64,000 bases of DNA, taken from assembly GCA_002320285.1 (NCBI GenBank), contig DCKE01000026.1, positions 14,394 to 78,393 on the forward strand, given 5' to 3'. The translations under genes and the position numbers were made by a program. How positions within the stretch are numbered: the stretch's first letter is position 1; every line of letters begins with the position of its first letter. The stretch is from Flavobacteriaceae bacterium UBA1682. GTDB lineage: Bacteria > Bacteroidota > Bacteroidia > Flavobacteriales > Flavobacteriaceae. Below are positions 52,310 through 61,035 of the stretch, one piece after another. The notes beneath the pieces were generated by a model. That model had not been told where the DNA came from, made no database searches, and saw only the letters and a list, made by a program, of their open reading frames with translations.

Positions 52310-53305
52310 TTATCGAGGGATATCGATGGTTTCTAATATTTGTTTTATGATGTCCTGAGCAGTTATACCTTCCATTTCACGTTCTGGCGAAACAATTACT
52401 CGGTGTTGAATAACGGGTATAGCAGCTTCTTTGATGTCTTCTGGCGTCACAAAATCACGTCCTGCTATTGCCGCAAATCCTTTAGCAGCATTTAAAATGG
52501 CCAAAGAAGCTCGCGGTGAGGCCCCTAAATATAAAAGTGGGTTTTCACGGGTATTTCCAACGATTTTCGCAATATAATGCAGCAGGTTTTCCTCGACGAT
52601 AATCTGTTTAACCAATTGTTGGAAAGCGATGATTTCTGCGGGTAATAATATTTTGGAAATTTGATCTTCTTTACTTTGATTTTGAATTTGATGCTCGCGT
52701 TGGAGGATTACAATTTCCTCATCTAGATTGGGGTATTCGATGTTTATCTTAAATAAAAAACGGTCTAATTGCGCTTCTGGCAATCGATAAGTTCCCTCTT
52801 GTTCAATCGGGTTTTGGGTGGCAATGACCAAAAAGGGTTTATCCATCATATAGGTATTCCCGTCAATGGTGATTTGTCGCTCCTCCATTACTTCAAACAA
52901 GGCTGCTTGGGTTTTTGCCGGTGCTCTATTAATTTCGTCAATCAGTATAAGATTGGAAAATATCGGACCTTTTTTAAATTCAAATTCAGAGGTTTTAATA
53001 TCAAAGACCGATGTTCCTAAAATATCAGACGGCATTAAATCGGGAGTAAACTGTATTCTGCTAAAATCCATATCTATGGTTTTGGCTAATAATTTTGCTG
53101 TCAGTGTTTTGGCAACTCCAGGTACGCCTTCTAAAAGGATATGCCCATTGGCTAAAATCGCTACTAAGAGTTTGTCGATCATTTTGTCCTGACCAACAAT
53201 TACTTTTTTGATCTCTTCTCGAACGGCTTGGACTCTTTGATGCAATTCAGAAAGATCTAATCTCGATTCAAAATGTATGTTTTCGGAGGTGTTTTCTATT
53301 TCCAT
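52310..53305 (-). CDS. MoxR-family AAA+ ATPase
   Basis: This 331-aa ATPase has Walker A GVPGVAKT (about 60-67), Walker B LILIDEINRAPAK (about 115-127) and the ALFEVMEERQ segment that follows in MoxR proteins. Sensor 1 is ATQNPIEQEGTYRLPEAQLDRF. The lid has GASPRASLAI and a helical tail. The family works with DUF58 or vWA partners, which are encoded directly downstream. It is soluble and cytoplasmic. It sits in a dense cluster with 11- to 13-nt spacers. Confidence 0.95.
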   Translation of the reverse strand: MEIENTSENIHFESRLDLSELHQRVQAVREEIKKVIVGQDKMIDKLLVAILANGHILLEGVPGVAKTLTAKLLAKTIDMDFSRIQFTPDLMPSDILGTSVFDIKTSEFEFKKGPIFSNLILIDEINRAPAKTQAALFEVMEERQITIDGNTYMMDKPFLVIATQNPIEQEGTYRLPEAQLDRFLFKINIEYPNLDEEIVILQREHQIQNQSKEDQISKILLPAEIIAFQQLVKQIIVEENLLHYIAKIVGNTRENPLLYLGASPRASLAILNAAKGFAAIAGRDFVTPEDIKEAAIPVIQHRVIVSPEREMEGITAQDIIKQILETIDIPR

Positions 53306-53316
53306 TTTTGGAGTAT

Positions 53317-54513
53317 TTAGTTCAATAATTCTTCGGTTAAAGTATTAAAAGCAATAACACTTTCTTGTGTTGCAGCATGCGGATTCGCACGATGAACTTC
53401 TATTAAATCGACCCATTTTTTAATTTTTTCTGGATCTCGTAAGGTCATTTTTTGTAAAGATTGTATCAAGTGATCATCCAGTTTACGAGTGTCTATCATA
53501 TATACCCGCCTTACTTTAGACAGCGAATACAAGATGATCTTATCCATTAAATCTGAATAATTGGCACTTTGCGAATAGAGCGATGATATCGTTTTTGCAA
53601 ATTCCACGGAGGTGTTTGGTAACGGTTTTATTATCGGAATCGTGCGTTGTCTGCGTTTGGCTGTAAAAATGGCAAAGATGAATATCCCCAACAAGATAAA
53701 ATACCAGGCCCATTTTAAGGCGGGATTTTGTAAGACAAATCGCAGCGGTGATGATGAAACGGCTTCATCAAAGTCGTTCGTATTGGTCAATACTTTCCAA
53801 TAAACAGGTTGTTTGGGCAGATACGACAATACGTTTTCCACGTACAAATGGTTATTACTCTCCAACATGGAATAATTGGTAAATGCTTTGGGTTGTGTAT
53901 TTAAAAAGACAAATCCTCGACCAAAAGGTATTTTTATAAAATTGGTTACTTTGGGAGTGTTTGACGTTGTCTGGTAGCCAAGAATGGTCGTTTTTAAGGT
54001 ATCACTTACACTGAAAAAGTTGTAGGAATACGCCTTGTCTAAATTGAATTGTTGGCGTGAAAGTGATTGGTTAGTAGTCCAAACAACGGTTTTATCAGCA
54101 TCGCTATAGGTGAATTCATTGAGTTTTAAGGTGTCTGTAAAAGTCTGAGGGAAAAAACCAGCAACGGCGAATAAGGTATTTCCCTTAGCAACAAATTCTA
54201 AAACTTTATCTGTATCGGGATAATTGATGCTCGATTGGTTTTCAATGAGCAAAAGTGTTTTTATACCTGTAGAGTCTTGCAGCAGTGAATCGTTTATGAA
54301 GTCGTAGATTGGTCTGTTAAAACGTTCCAATTTGCGCCCTTTAATTAAAGAATCCATCTCCTGATTCAATATATACAGTCCGAAGGGGATCTTATCTTCT
54401 ATTGAAAAAGAGGAGCTCCAATCGATAGGTTTGGGTTTGTTATAATCGATGAAGATGATTAACAATATCGCAAAACCGAGGAAGAACAAATATTTTTTTA
54501 TAGTACTATTCAT
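53317..54513 (-). CDS. DUF4350 membrane protein
   Basis: This 398-aa protein has an N-terminal membrane helix (about 7-24). An outer-face domain follows, with IPFGLYILNQEMDSL and LLLIENQ, the DUF4350 start. A second helix lies near residue 270 (WAWYFILLGIFIFAIFTA), with a cytosolic tail. No catalytic motif is seen. Such proteins are regular companions of MoxR and DUF58 in Bacteroidota. It overlaps the upstream DUF4129 gene by 8 nt, a sign of translational coupling. Confidence 0.85.
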   Translation of the reverse strand: MNSTIKKYLFFLGFAILLIIFIDYNKPKPIDWSSSFSIEDKIPFGLYILNQEMDSLIKGRKLERFNRPIYDFINDSLLQDSTGIKTLLLIENQSSINYPDTDKVLEFVAKGNTLFAVAGFFPQTFTDTLKLNEFTYSDADKTVVWTTNQSLSRQQFNLDKAYSYNFFSVSDTLKTTILGYQTTSNTPKVTNFIKIPFGRGFVFLNTQPKAFTNYSMLESNNHLYVENVLSYLPKQPVYWKVLTNTNDFDEAVSSSPLRFVLQNPALKWAWYFILLGIFIFAIFTAKRRQRTIPIIKPLPNTSVEFAKTISSLYSQSANYSDLMDKIILYSLSKVRRVYMIDTRKLDDHLIQSLQKMTLRDPEKIKKWVDLIEVHRANPHAATQESVIAFNTLTEELLN

Positions 54514-55270
54514 CGCTCCAACGTTTTAGAAAGGATTCGAATGCTTGCTGAGCTTTGTCAAATTCCAGTGGATCAACGGCAAATTCACCATACCAAATAT
54601 TGTTATACAAATAGGATAAATATTGGAACGATTTGCGGGTTTCAGCATCTTTGATCTCGGATAAATAGTCGGAATTGGTTTTTTCCAAATCCCACTTAAT
54701 CACGGCATTTTTAGAAAGTGCCTTTAACAACCACAGATAGTAATAACGTACTGCTAAGCGATGATCGTCGTTAGCTAATGCTATTTCGATTAAAGATTTA
54801 AAATTGGTTTTTTCAAGGTTTTTCTCTATTTCGAGCGTATGGATTTCAAACGGTTTTTTGGACTTTTTAAAAAACCAAAACGCTTCTTTTTTTATAAACA
54901 TTCTGATGACAAAGGCGATCAGTGCTATCAATAACACAACAGAGATATAATCAAGTGCAGTGTTCCACAATTGTTTTGGCGTGTCCGCTGCTTCGGAATT
55001 AAAAAGGCGATTTAACCAGCGATTAATACCGTTTTTAATTCGGGTCCACAGGTTGTCTGTTTTAGCAGCTGAAGAATAATTAAATTCCGGTTTGTTTTTA
55101 TAACGCTCTTTAAAATCAGGAGTAAATTTTAAATTTTCAATCGGATTGTCTAGATCAACTCTGGTCTTTTGTGGTAGGGTTTGCAGCTGATTTTGAGATA
55201 CAACAAGCGTATCCGCTTGTAGATACATCGAATTTAAAAACAACCATATGCCAATAAAGAATTTAGTCAT
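54506..55270 (-). CDS. DUF4129-like protein with signal peptide and one membrane helix
   Basis: This 254-aa protein has an N-terminal signal peptide (MTKFFIGIWLFLNSMYLQA). A periplasmic linker is followed by a membrane helix near 110-128 (ISVVLLIALIAFVIRMFI). The C-terminal cytosolic part reads AVRYYYLWLLKALSKNAVI, which is the DUF4129 signature, with WYGEFAVD near the end. DUF4129 segments also end transglutaminase-like proteins. It overlaps both neighbours by 8 nt, so it is translated from a single transcript. Confidence 0.85.
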   Translation of the reverse strand: MTKFFIGIWLFLNSMYLQADTLVVSQNQLQTLPQKTRVDLDNPIENLKFTPDFKERYKNKPEFNYSSAAKTDNLWTRIKNGINRWLNRLFNSEAADTPKQLWNTALDYISVVLLIALIAFVIRMFIKKEAFWFFKKSKKPFEIHTLEIEKNLEKTNFKSLIEIALANDDHRLAVRYYYLWLLKALSKNAVIKWDLEKTNSDYLSEIKDAETRKSFQYLSYLYNNIWYGEFAVDPLEFDKAQQAFESFLKRWSDE

Positions 55271-56201
55271 TCGATTGGCCTAACTGTTCAATGTCAAAAC
55301 GAGATTGATTGTTTTCCATTACTTCTCTTTCACTGTAATAAATCAATCCTTGATTGACTAACAATAAATTGTTCAAGATAAAACCAACAATCATACTGAT
55401 GGCCATAATGATCATATAAGTTACAGAGAATGTATCGGTTGCGAAAATTTCGGCATCATCTTTTACACCGGTTAACAAGTTGAACATTAAGATCATTTGT
55501 GGTATAAAGGTAAAGATACTTGCAACGATTTGTATGATAAAATACATGATAAATGTGCTTCCAATAATCGGCCAAAAATTGTTCTTTACCATTTTAATAC
55601 CAACGGCAATCGAGTCAAAAAAGGCAGTGCCTTTGATTAAATATTCGTTGTAAGACAACATACTTACACTCATAATCGCTGGAAACAGGATCAGTAATAA
55701 CGGAATCCCAATGATGATAAAAATCAATACAATTCCGATACCTAAGAGTATGAAAATCAAAGGTAAGATTATAAAAACAGTTCCTAGGATATAGATTAAA
55801 ATTCGTCCTATTTGAGTTTTGAGATCACTGATAATCATGTCGGTGGTAATGATTTGTCCGGGATGATTTTCCATATTCTTCAGGTACAATGTTGGAAAAG
55901 AATAGGCGATTGCAGAAAACATAATCAGCAGTATCGTAAATGCGAAGGCCAAGAAAAAGATCAACAAACCGTTGTCCTCTAAATAATCTGTCAAATAATT
56001 TTGTTGAAAACCTTGCATTTCGGATTTCATAAAATCGAAATACACTTGAAATAAAAAGTAACTACAAATAAGCATCAGCACCAAAAAAGCACCGTTTATT
56101 AAGAAGAAATTTTTGAAATAATTTTTGCCCTCTACTTTAAAAAAATCAAAAGTGTCGTTGATATAACTACTAAAAGTTCTTTTTTTAAATAATTGAAACA
56201 T
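55263..56201 (-). CDS. Multi-pass membrane protein of the MoxR/DUF58 cluster
   Basis: This 312-aa protein has six or so predicted helices, two of them in a long isoleucine/leucine-rich stretch near 135-175. The N-terminal 40 residues are cytosolic and read as an amphipathic lead (FSSYINDTFDFFKVEGKNYF). I do not recognise a named family with certainty. It overlaps the DUF4129 gene by 8 nt and lies 11 nt from the SpoIIM gene, so its role should be tied to that cluster. Helices and polar stops suggest a scaffold or transporter. Confidence 0.8.
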   Translation of the reverse strand: MFQLFKKRTFSSYINDTFDFFKVEGKNYFKNFFLINGAFLVLMLICSYFLFQVYFDFMKSEMQGFQQNYLTDYLEDNGLLIFFLAFAFTILLIMFSAIAYSFPTLYLKNMENHPGQIITTDMIISDLKTQIGRILIYILGTVFIILPLIFILLGIGIVLIFIIIGIPLLLILFPAIMSVSMLSYNEYLIKGTAFFDSIAVGIKMVKNNFWPIIGSTFIMYFIIQIVASIFTFIPQMILMFNLLTGVKDDAEIFATDTFSVTYMIIMAISMIVGFILNNLLLVNQGLIYYSEREVMENNQSRFDIEQLGQSND

Positions 56202-56212
56202 AATTTATGATA

Positions 56213-57175
56213 TTAGATATGGACTTTTTTATAAACTTTTTTGGGATAAATCACAAAGTAATAAAAAATTAGAGTAAAAGTACCGAAAATGATGATATAA
56301 TTTAATATATCTGGCATGCTTTGGGAATATCTGGTAACAAAACCTTCGATAAAACCGGCAAATATGGTAAAGGGAACGGTGGCGATATAAATTTTGAAGC
56401 CGTTTTTAAATCCGGTCTTAAAGGATTCGAGTCGTGAGTATGTTTTGGGGAATAAGATACTCGCTCCTAAAATGAATCCGGCAAAGGCTTCGATGACCAT
56501 AGAAAAAATTTCCATAGCTCCGTGCAACCAAATTCCTTGAAAACTGGATGTAAAGTGTCCTTCCTGTATAAAAAGGTATTGAAAAGTTCCCAACATAATT
56601 GCGTTGTGAAAGAGGTAAATCAGCGTTCCTAAACCCGCAAATATACCGTATACAAAAAAGCGAAGTCCCACCGAGAGATTATTAAATGTTATCGCTATAA
56701 AACTGCCCCAATTACTACCGGATTGGTATATCGCCATAGGATCGCCCTTACGGATGTTTTCTAAAGTTGTATTGACATAGTGGTCTCCCAGAATCAGGCG
56801 AACAAAAGATTCGTCGTAATGAGACGAGAGCATACCGATACCGACCAAAATTAAAAATAAGAAGGTACTGAAAATCAAATAGTTTTTGTATTGATAAACG
56901 ATTAAGGGAACCTCCGTTTTATAGAAATGAACCAACTGATTCGTTTCGGTACGTTTGGTTTTATAAATATTTTGATATGTTTGTACCGCTAAATAATTTA
57001 AATAAGCCGTAATTTTGCTTTTAGGATAGTAAGTTTGCGAATAGGACAAGTCATTCATTAATTGAATGTACATACTGGCTAAATAATCCGGTTCTTTTTT
57101 GATTTTACCGAAAATAGCTTGCTCGTATTCGAGCCATTTTTCTTTATTCTGTTTAATAAATATTACCTCTCTCAT
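56213..57175 (-). CDS. SpoIIM-family membrane protein
   Basis: This 320-aa protein matches the stage II sporulation protein M family. Its N-terminal cytosolic part is REVIFIKQNKEKWLEYEQAI, followed by helices and the conserved GSNWGSFIAITFNNLSVGLRFF and HGAMEIFSMVIEAFAGFILG segments. In Bacillus SpoIIM acts with SpoIID and SpoIIP in engulfment; this organism is not a spore-former by any sign here, so the family must have another envelope role. It starts 20 bp from the divergent RDD gene and leads the cluster on the minus strand. Confidence 0.88.
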   Translation of the reverse strand: MREVIFIKQNKEKWLEYEQAIFGKIKKEPDYLASMYIQLMNDLSYSQTYYPKSKITAYLNYLAVQTYQNIYKTKRTETNQLVHFYKTEVPLIVYQYKNYLIFSTFLFLILVGIGMLSSHYDESFVRLILGDHYVNTTLENIRKGDPMAIYQSGSNWGSFIAITFNNLSVGLRFFVYGIFAGLGTLIYLFHNAIMLGTFQYLFIQEGHFTSSFQGIWLHGAMEIFSMVIEAFAGFILGASILFPKTYSRLESFKTGFKNGFKIYIATVPFTIFAGFIEGFVTRYSQSMPDILNYIIIFGTFTLIFYYFVIYPKKVYKKVHI

Positions 57176-57195
57176 GGAGAGCTAAAATATGAAAT

Positions 57196-57936
57196 ATGAC
57201 GCAATTAACCATTGTTACCACTCAAAATGTTGCGATTAATTTTGAAAATGCATCTATAGGGGAGCGTATTTTAGCTTTTGTATTGGATATGATCATTAAA
57301 GCACTATATGCCATTGCCGTTTTCTTTATCATTCATATCTTTAATTTGAATTATTTTCTAAATCAGTTGGACAATTGGAGTAGTTCAGCTCTTTATTTAT
57401 TGGTGTTTTTACCAGTAATCTTTTACACCTTATTTTTTGAGATTTTCACACAAGGTCGAACACCAGGTAAAATGGCTTTAAAAATTAAGGTTATCAAGAT
57501 CGATGGTTACCAAGCTCAAGTCGGTGATTATATGATTCGGTGGGTGTTTCGATTAATCGATATTTTAATCAGTTCAGGAGTACTAGGAATGATCAGTATT
57601 ATGTTGACCGATCGCAAACAACGACTCGGTGATTTGGTTGCTGGAACAGCGGTAATTTCAACAAAACAAAGATTTACGCTATCACAATCTATATTTCAAG
57701 AAGTACCTTCAGAATACATACCCACCTATCCACAAGTGGTTCTGTTGTCGGATGAAGATATCAGGATTATCAAAGAGGCCGTTAAAAACGTGCGCTTAAA
57801 TAACGACAAGATCTTGTTGGATCAATTGACGAAAAAAGTTGAAAGCGTGATAGGTGTACCAAACAAATCAGAGACTCCACTTAAATTTATTGATACCGTC
57901 TTAGCTGACTACAACCACTTAACCTTATTGATGTAA
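57196..57936 (+). CDS. RDD-family membrane protein
   Basis: This 246-aa protein has an N-terminal RDD domain. ASIGERILAFVLDMII (about 21-36) carries the conserved Arg and Asp, and TQGRTPGKMALKIKVI (about 96-111) is the family signature. WVFRLIDILIS and TDRKQRLGDLVAGTAVIS follow. The last 90 residues are a soluble helical tail with charged residues. It is divergent from SpoIIM with a 20-bp gap and is followed by a TRIC-family gene after 11 nt. RDD proteins are regular companions of SpoIIM in this group. Confidence 0.88.
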   Translation: MTQLTIVTTQNVAINFENASIGERILAFVLDMIIKALYAIAVFFIIHIFNLNYFLNQLDNWSSSALYLLVFLPVIFYTLFFEIFTQGRTPGKMALKIKVIKIDGYQAQVGDYMIRWVFRLIDILISSGVLGMISIMLTDRKQRLGDLVAGTAVISTKQRFTLSQSIFQEVPSEYIPTYPQVVLLSDEDIRIIKEAVKNVRLNNDKILLDQLTKKVESVIGVPNKSETPLKFIDTVLADYNHLTLLM

Positions 57937-57947
57937 TACCTTTTAGC

Positions 57948-58553
57948 ATGTTTGACTTTTTGGATTTATTGGGCACTATGGCTTTCGCAGTGTCAGGAGC
58001 TCTTGTGGCTATGGAAAAACGACTTGATTTGTTTGGGATACTCTCGTTGTCGTTTGTAACCGCAATAGGTGGAGGTACCCTTAGAGATGTCGTTATTGGA
58101 ATTAGTCCAGTCAGTTGGTTGACAGATCTCAATTATTTCTTTACCATCATAGCCGGAACCGTTTTGGCTATTGTCTTTAGAAAAAAATTCGCTTTCCTGC
58201 GTATGTCACTGCTGTTATTTGATACGATTGGTCTGGCTATCTTTACGCTAATTGGTATTGAAAAGGGGATGGAAGTAGGGCTACACCCTATAATTTGCAT
58301 CACCTTGGGTACGATTACCGCTTGTTTTGGCGGGGTTATCAGAGATATTTTGGGAAATGAAATCCCCGTGATTTTTAAGAAGGAGATTTATGCTACCGTA
58401 TGCATCTTAGGAGGTTTGGTTTATTATGTGTTACACTACTTCGATATTTCGAAAGACCTTAATTATGTCGTTACAGCAGGAGTGATTGTGGCGATAAGAA
58501 TTTTAGCTGTTATGAATAAGTGGTCTTTACCGCAAGTGAAAATGCCTGTATAA
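57948..58553 (+). CDS. Trimeric intracellular cation (TRIC)/UPF0126 family channel
   Basis: This 201-aa protein has seven predicted helices in two similar halves. Each half carries the G-G-x-x-R-D motif: GGGTLRDVV (about 42-50) and FGGVIRDIL (about 124-132). It belongs to the family of YadS/YicG and of eukaryotic TRIC potassium channels. It should conduct monovalent cations across the inner membrane. It is 11 nt downstream of the RDD gene. Its stop codon lies 7 bp from the convergent symporter stop, with no visible terminator. Confidence 0.92.
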   Translation: MFDFLDLLGTMAFAVSGALVAMEKRLDLFGILSLSFVTAIGGGTLRDVVIGISPVSWLTDLNYFFTIIAGTVLAIVFRKKFAFLRMSLLLFDTIGLAIFTLIGIEKGMEVGLHPIICITLGTITACFGGVIRDILGNEIPVIFKKEIYATVCILGGLVYYVLHYFDISKDLNYVVTAGVIVAIRILAVMNKWSLPQVKMPV

Positions 58554-58560
58554 AGAACTA

Positions 58561-60252
58561 TTAAGAAATAACTGGAGATTTGATAAAGATTTTTTGTGTG
58601 ATAAAGGATACAATCACCACCAACATGGCCCCGATAAAGTTTAACCACAAAAAGCTGACAACATCCAAATAATACAAATAGAAAATAGACAATTGCGTAA
58701 TTACAGCACCCCAAAATACCGCGTGAGCATGCACGGATTTAACAAAAATAGCAACCAAAAAGATCCCCAATACGGTTCCGTAAAAAACCGAGCCGACTAT
58801 ATTGACCAGTTGGATTAAATTTTCAAATAAATTGACTACACAGGCTGTTAAAATGGCGATGAGTCCCCAAATAATTGTAAATAATTTTGTAACTTTTAGG
58901 TAGTGGCTATCCGATTTGACCGATTTTAGATTGCGCTTGTATAAATCAATTGCCGTTGTTGCAGCGAGGGCATTTAATTCTGATGCAGAAGCCGCCATGG
59001 CAGCACACAAAATAACGGCTAATAAAAGGCCTATTAAACCTCGGGGTAAATAATTGATGATAAAGTAGATAAAAACATAATCCTTATCGTTGATTTCCGC
59101 TTTGGGATTGGCTTTTAGAATCACTTCCTTGGCTTGTTCTCGAAGTTCTTTTTCCTTGCCTGAGAGGGACACCATTTTTTCTTGTAAAATCGGATTGTTG
59201 TAGTCCTGATACAATTGACCCGTATACAAAATGCTTACTTCCTTTTTGTCTTCTAAGACTTCGTGTAATTCTTTTTCAATAGCGTGATATTCCTTTTGAT
59301 ATATGGATGCATTGACAGCATTGGTGTTGGTCGGATTAAAATGCAGCGGTGCATTGTGGAACTGAAAGAAAACAAATACTAAAACACCTGTGAGTAGAAT
59401 AAAAAACTGCATCGGCACTTTTAGCAAGGCATTGATGATGAGCCCTTTTTGGCTTTCACCTACCGATTTGGCGGTAATATAACGACCTACTTGTGTTTGA
59501 TCGGTTCCAAAATAGGCCAGCATTAAGAAAAAGCCACCTGTTATACCATTCCAAAAGGTATATCGTACACTGGGATCAAATGAAAAATCGACGATTTTCA
59601 TCTTATCATTAGCCGCGGCTATACCCAAGGCGTCTGCTAAACTTAAATCATCTGGAAAACTGTTAAGTATGATAAAAAAGGTTAGTATAAGACCGGTTAG
59701 GATTACGAAAACCTGTTGTTTTTGAGTCAGTATAATCGCTTTTGAGCCTCCGGTAACGGTATAGATCAAAACCAATCCGCCGATGATAATGATCAGCGCT
59801 TTGAGATCCCAACCTAAAATTGACGATAGAATAATCGCAGGGGCATAAATGGTTAGTCCGATAACGATACCGCGTTGCACTAAAAAGAGCACTGCGGCCA
59901 ACGAGCGTATACGCACGTCAAAACGTCGTTCTAAAAACTCATAAGCGGTAAAAACATTGTATTTGTAGTAGAGCGGTATAAAAAATATACAAATGACTAT
60001 CATGGCCAATGGCAAACCAAAATAAAACTGTATAAAACTCATTCCATCGTGATAAGCCTGACCTGGAATGGATAGGAAAGTAATCGCACTAGCTTGTGTA
60101 GCCATGACGGATAACGCAACAGCCCAGCCCGGTGTTTCTTTATTAGCTAAGATGTATTCATTGACATTTTTACTGCTTTTGGTTTTAATAGTACCGTATA
60201 TAACAATAAAAAGCAAGGTACAGCTCAGTACAATCCAATCAATAGTTTGCAT
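58561..60252 (-). CDS. Sodium:solute symporter family protein
   Basis: This 563-aa protein has about 13 membrane helices of the SSS (LeuT-fold) type. Typical segments are VALSVMATQASAITFLSIPGQ and AYFGTDQTQVGRYIT, then AMAASASELNALAATTAIDLY, where a sodium site forms. It has a hydrophilic insertion of about 95 residues (about 300-395) between helices, starting HNAPLHFNPTNTN. The substrate is unknown; sugar, sialic acid and amino acids are all possible in this family. A 43-aa membrane peptide gene begins upstream with 3 nt between its stop and this start. Confidence 0.9.
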   Translation of the reverse strand: MQTIDWIVLSCTLLFIVIYGTIKTKSSKNVNEYILANKETPGWAVALSVMATQASAITFLSIPGQAYHDGMSFIQFYFGLPLAMIVICIFFIPLYYKYNVFTAYEFLERRFDVRIRSLAAVLFLVQRGIVIGLTIYAPAIILSSILGWDLKALIIIIGGLVLIYTVTGGSKAIILTQKQQVFVILTGLILTFFIILNSFPDDLSLADALGIAAANDKMKIVDFSFDPSVRYTFWNGITGGFFLMLAYFGTDQTQVGRYITAKSVGESQKGLIINALLKVPMQFFILLTGVLVFVFFQFHNAPLHFNPTNTNAVNASIYQKEYHAIEKELHEVLEDKKEVSILYTGQLYQDYNNPILQEKMVSLSGKEKELREQAKEVILKANPKAEINDKDYVFIYFIINYLPRGLIGLLLAVILCAAMAASASELNALAATTAIDLYKRNLKSVKSDSHYLKVTKLFTIIWGLIAILTACVVNLFENLIQLVNIVGSVFYGTVLGIFLVAIFVKSVHAHAVFWGAVITQLSIFYLYYLDVVSFLWLNFIGAMLVVIVSFITQKIFIKSPVIS

Positions 60253-60255
60253 GGT

Positions 60256-60387
60256 CTAAGAGTACAATTGCATTAAAAAATAAAAAAATAAGATGTATAA
60301 AAAATTCATAACTAAAACAGCGGTGTACTTCTTTTTCCAAAGTGCAAACCGTTTTGGTAAAAACAGATTTTTATAAATTTCTTTCAT
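60256..60387 (-). CDS. Small single-helix membrane protein (43 aa) upstream of the symporter
   Basis: I read this by hand: ATG complementary to 60385-60387, stop complementary to 60256-60258, 43 codons. The product begins MKEIYKNLFLPKRFALWKKK, a basic N-terminal part, and then a hydrophobic run (about 22-42) ending in LYS that makes one helix, oriented with the basic end inside. The stop is 3 nt before the symporter start, so the two are translationally coupled. The positive-inside pattern and spacing argue that it is real and not chance. No name is known to me. It could be a regulatory subunit of the symporter. Confidence 0.65.
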   Translation of the reverse strand: MKEIYKNLFLPKRFALWKKKYTAVLVMNFLYILFFYFLMQLYS

Positions 60388-60495
60388 CTATTAACAGTTA
60401 TAATTACTTACGTAATCGTTAGGTGATGGTTGTCTACTGTATAGTAATATGTAGAAGAATCTCAATATTTATGCCAATATTACGCGTAGACTCAC

Positions 60496-61032
60496 TTATT
60501 CTTGTGCATCTCTTTTGCGGTTTAAATAATCTTGTCTGTTGATAATTACAATACCTTTTTGCAACAATAGATTATTGGGGTAGGAGATTCGTTCACCTTC
60601 TCGAGTGATTAATAATGTATGAAAGGTTTTGATATCTTCTATTTCTGCTTCTACTGGGAAATCCTTATCTTGAATACGTATGGCGTCGCCAATTTTAAAG
60701 GGGAATGAGAAGAATAAAATAACTCCGGCTGTTATATTGCTTAAAATCGACCATTGGGCAAACATGGCTACTCCAATAATGGCAAAGGTAGAGGATAAGA
60801 CTACGTAAATGTTTTCGGTTTTGACACCCCAAATGGCAAACAAGATCAAGAGGCAAATCGTTGTGGTCAAGGTGTCAAAATAGCGATTGATCAATCGTTT
60901 TCTGCGATTGGCATTTTCCGATACTTCAGAAACTCGGTTGATAATGACTTTAGTGATGAATTTGGCCAAAAAATACAACCCAATTAAGATGATTGTACTG
61001 ATGATTTGCGGATAATATTCGTGTATGTTCAT
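60496..61032 (-). CDS. Small MscS-type mechanosensitive channel
   Basis: This 178-aa protein has an N-terminal helix, a second helix near 60-85, and a pore-like helix (SSTFAIIGVAMFAQWSILSN) followed by FSFPFKIGDAIRI, the MscS beta-domain start. The domain ends with ISYPNNLLLQKGIVIINR. The large C-terminal alpha/beta cage of E. coli MscS is missing, so it is a minimal member. It should release solutes on hypo-osmotic shock. It lies 3 nt after maf on the same strand, at the end of the right-edge operon. Confidence 0.88.
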   Translation of the reverse strand: MNIHEYYPQIISTIILIGLYFLAKFITKVIINRVSEVSENANRRKRLINRYFDTLTTTICLLILFAIWGVKTENIYVVLSSTFAIIGVAMFAQWSILSNITAGVILFFSFPFKIGDAIRIQDKDFPVEAEIEDIKTFHTLLITREGERISYPNNLLLQKGIVIINRQDYLNRKRDAQE

Positions 61033-61035
61033 AAT

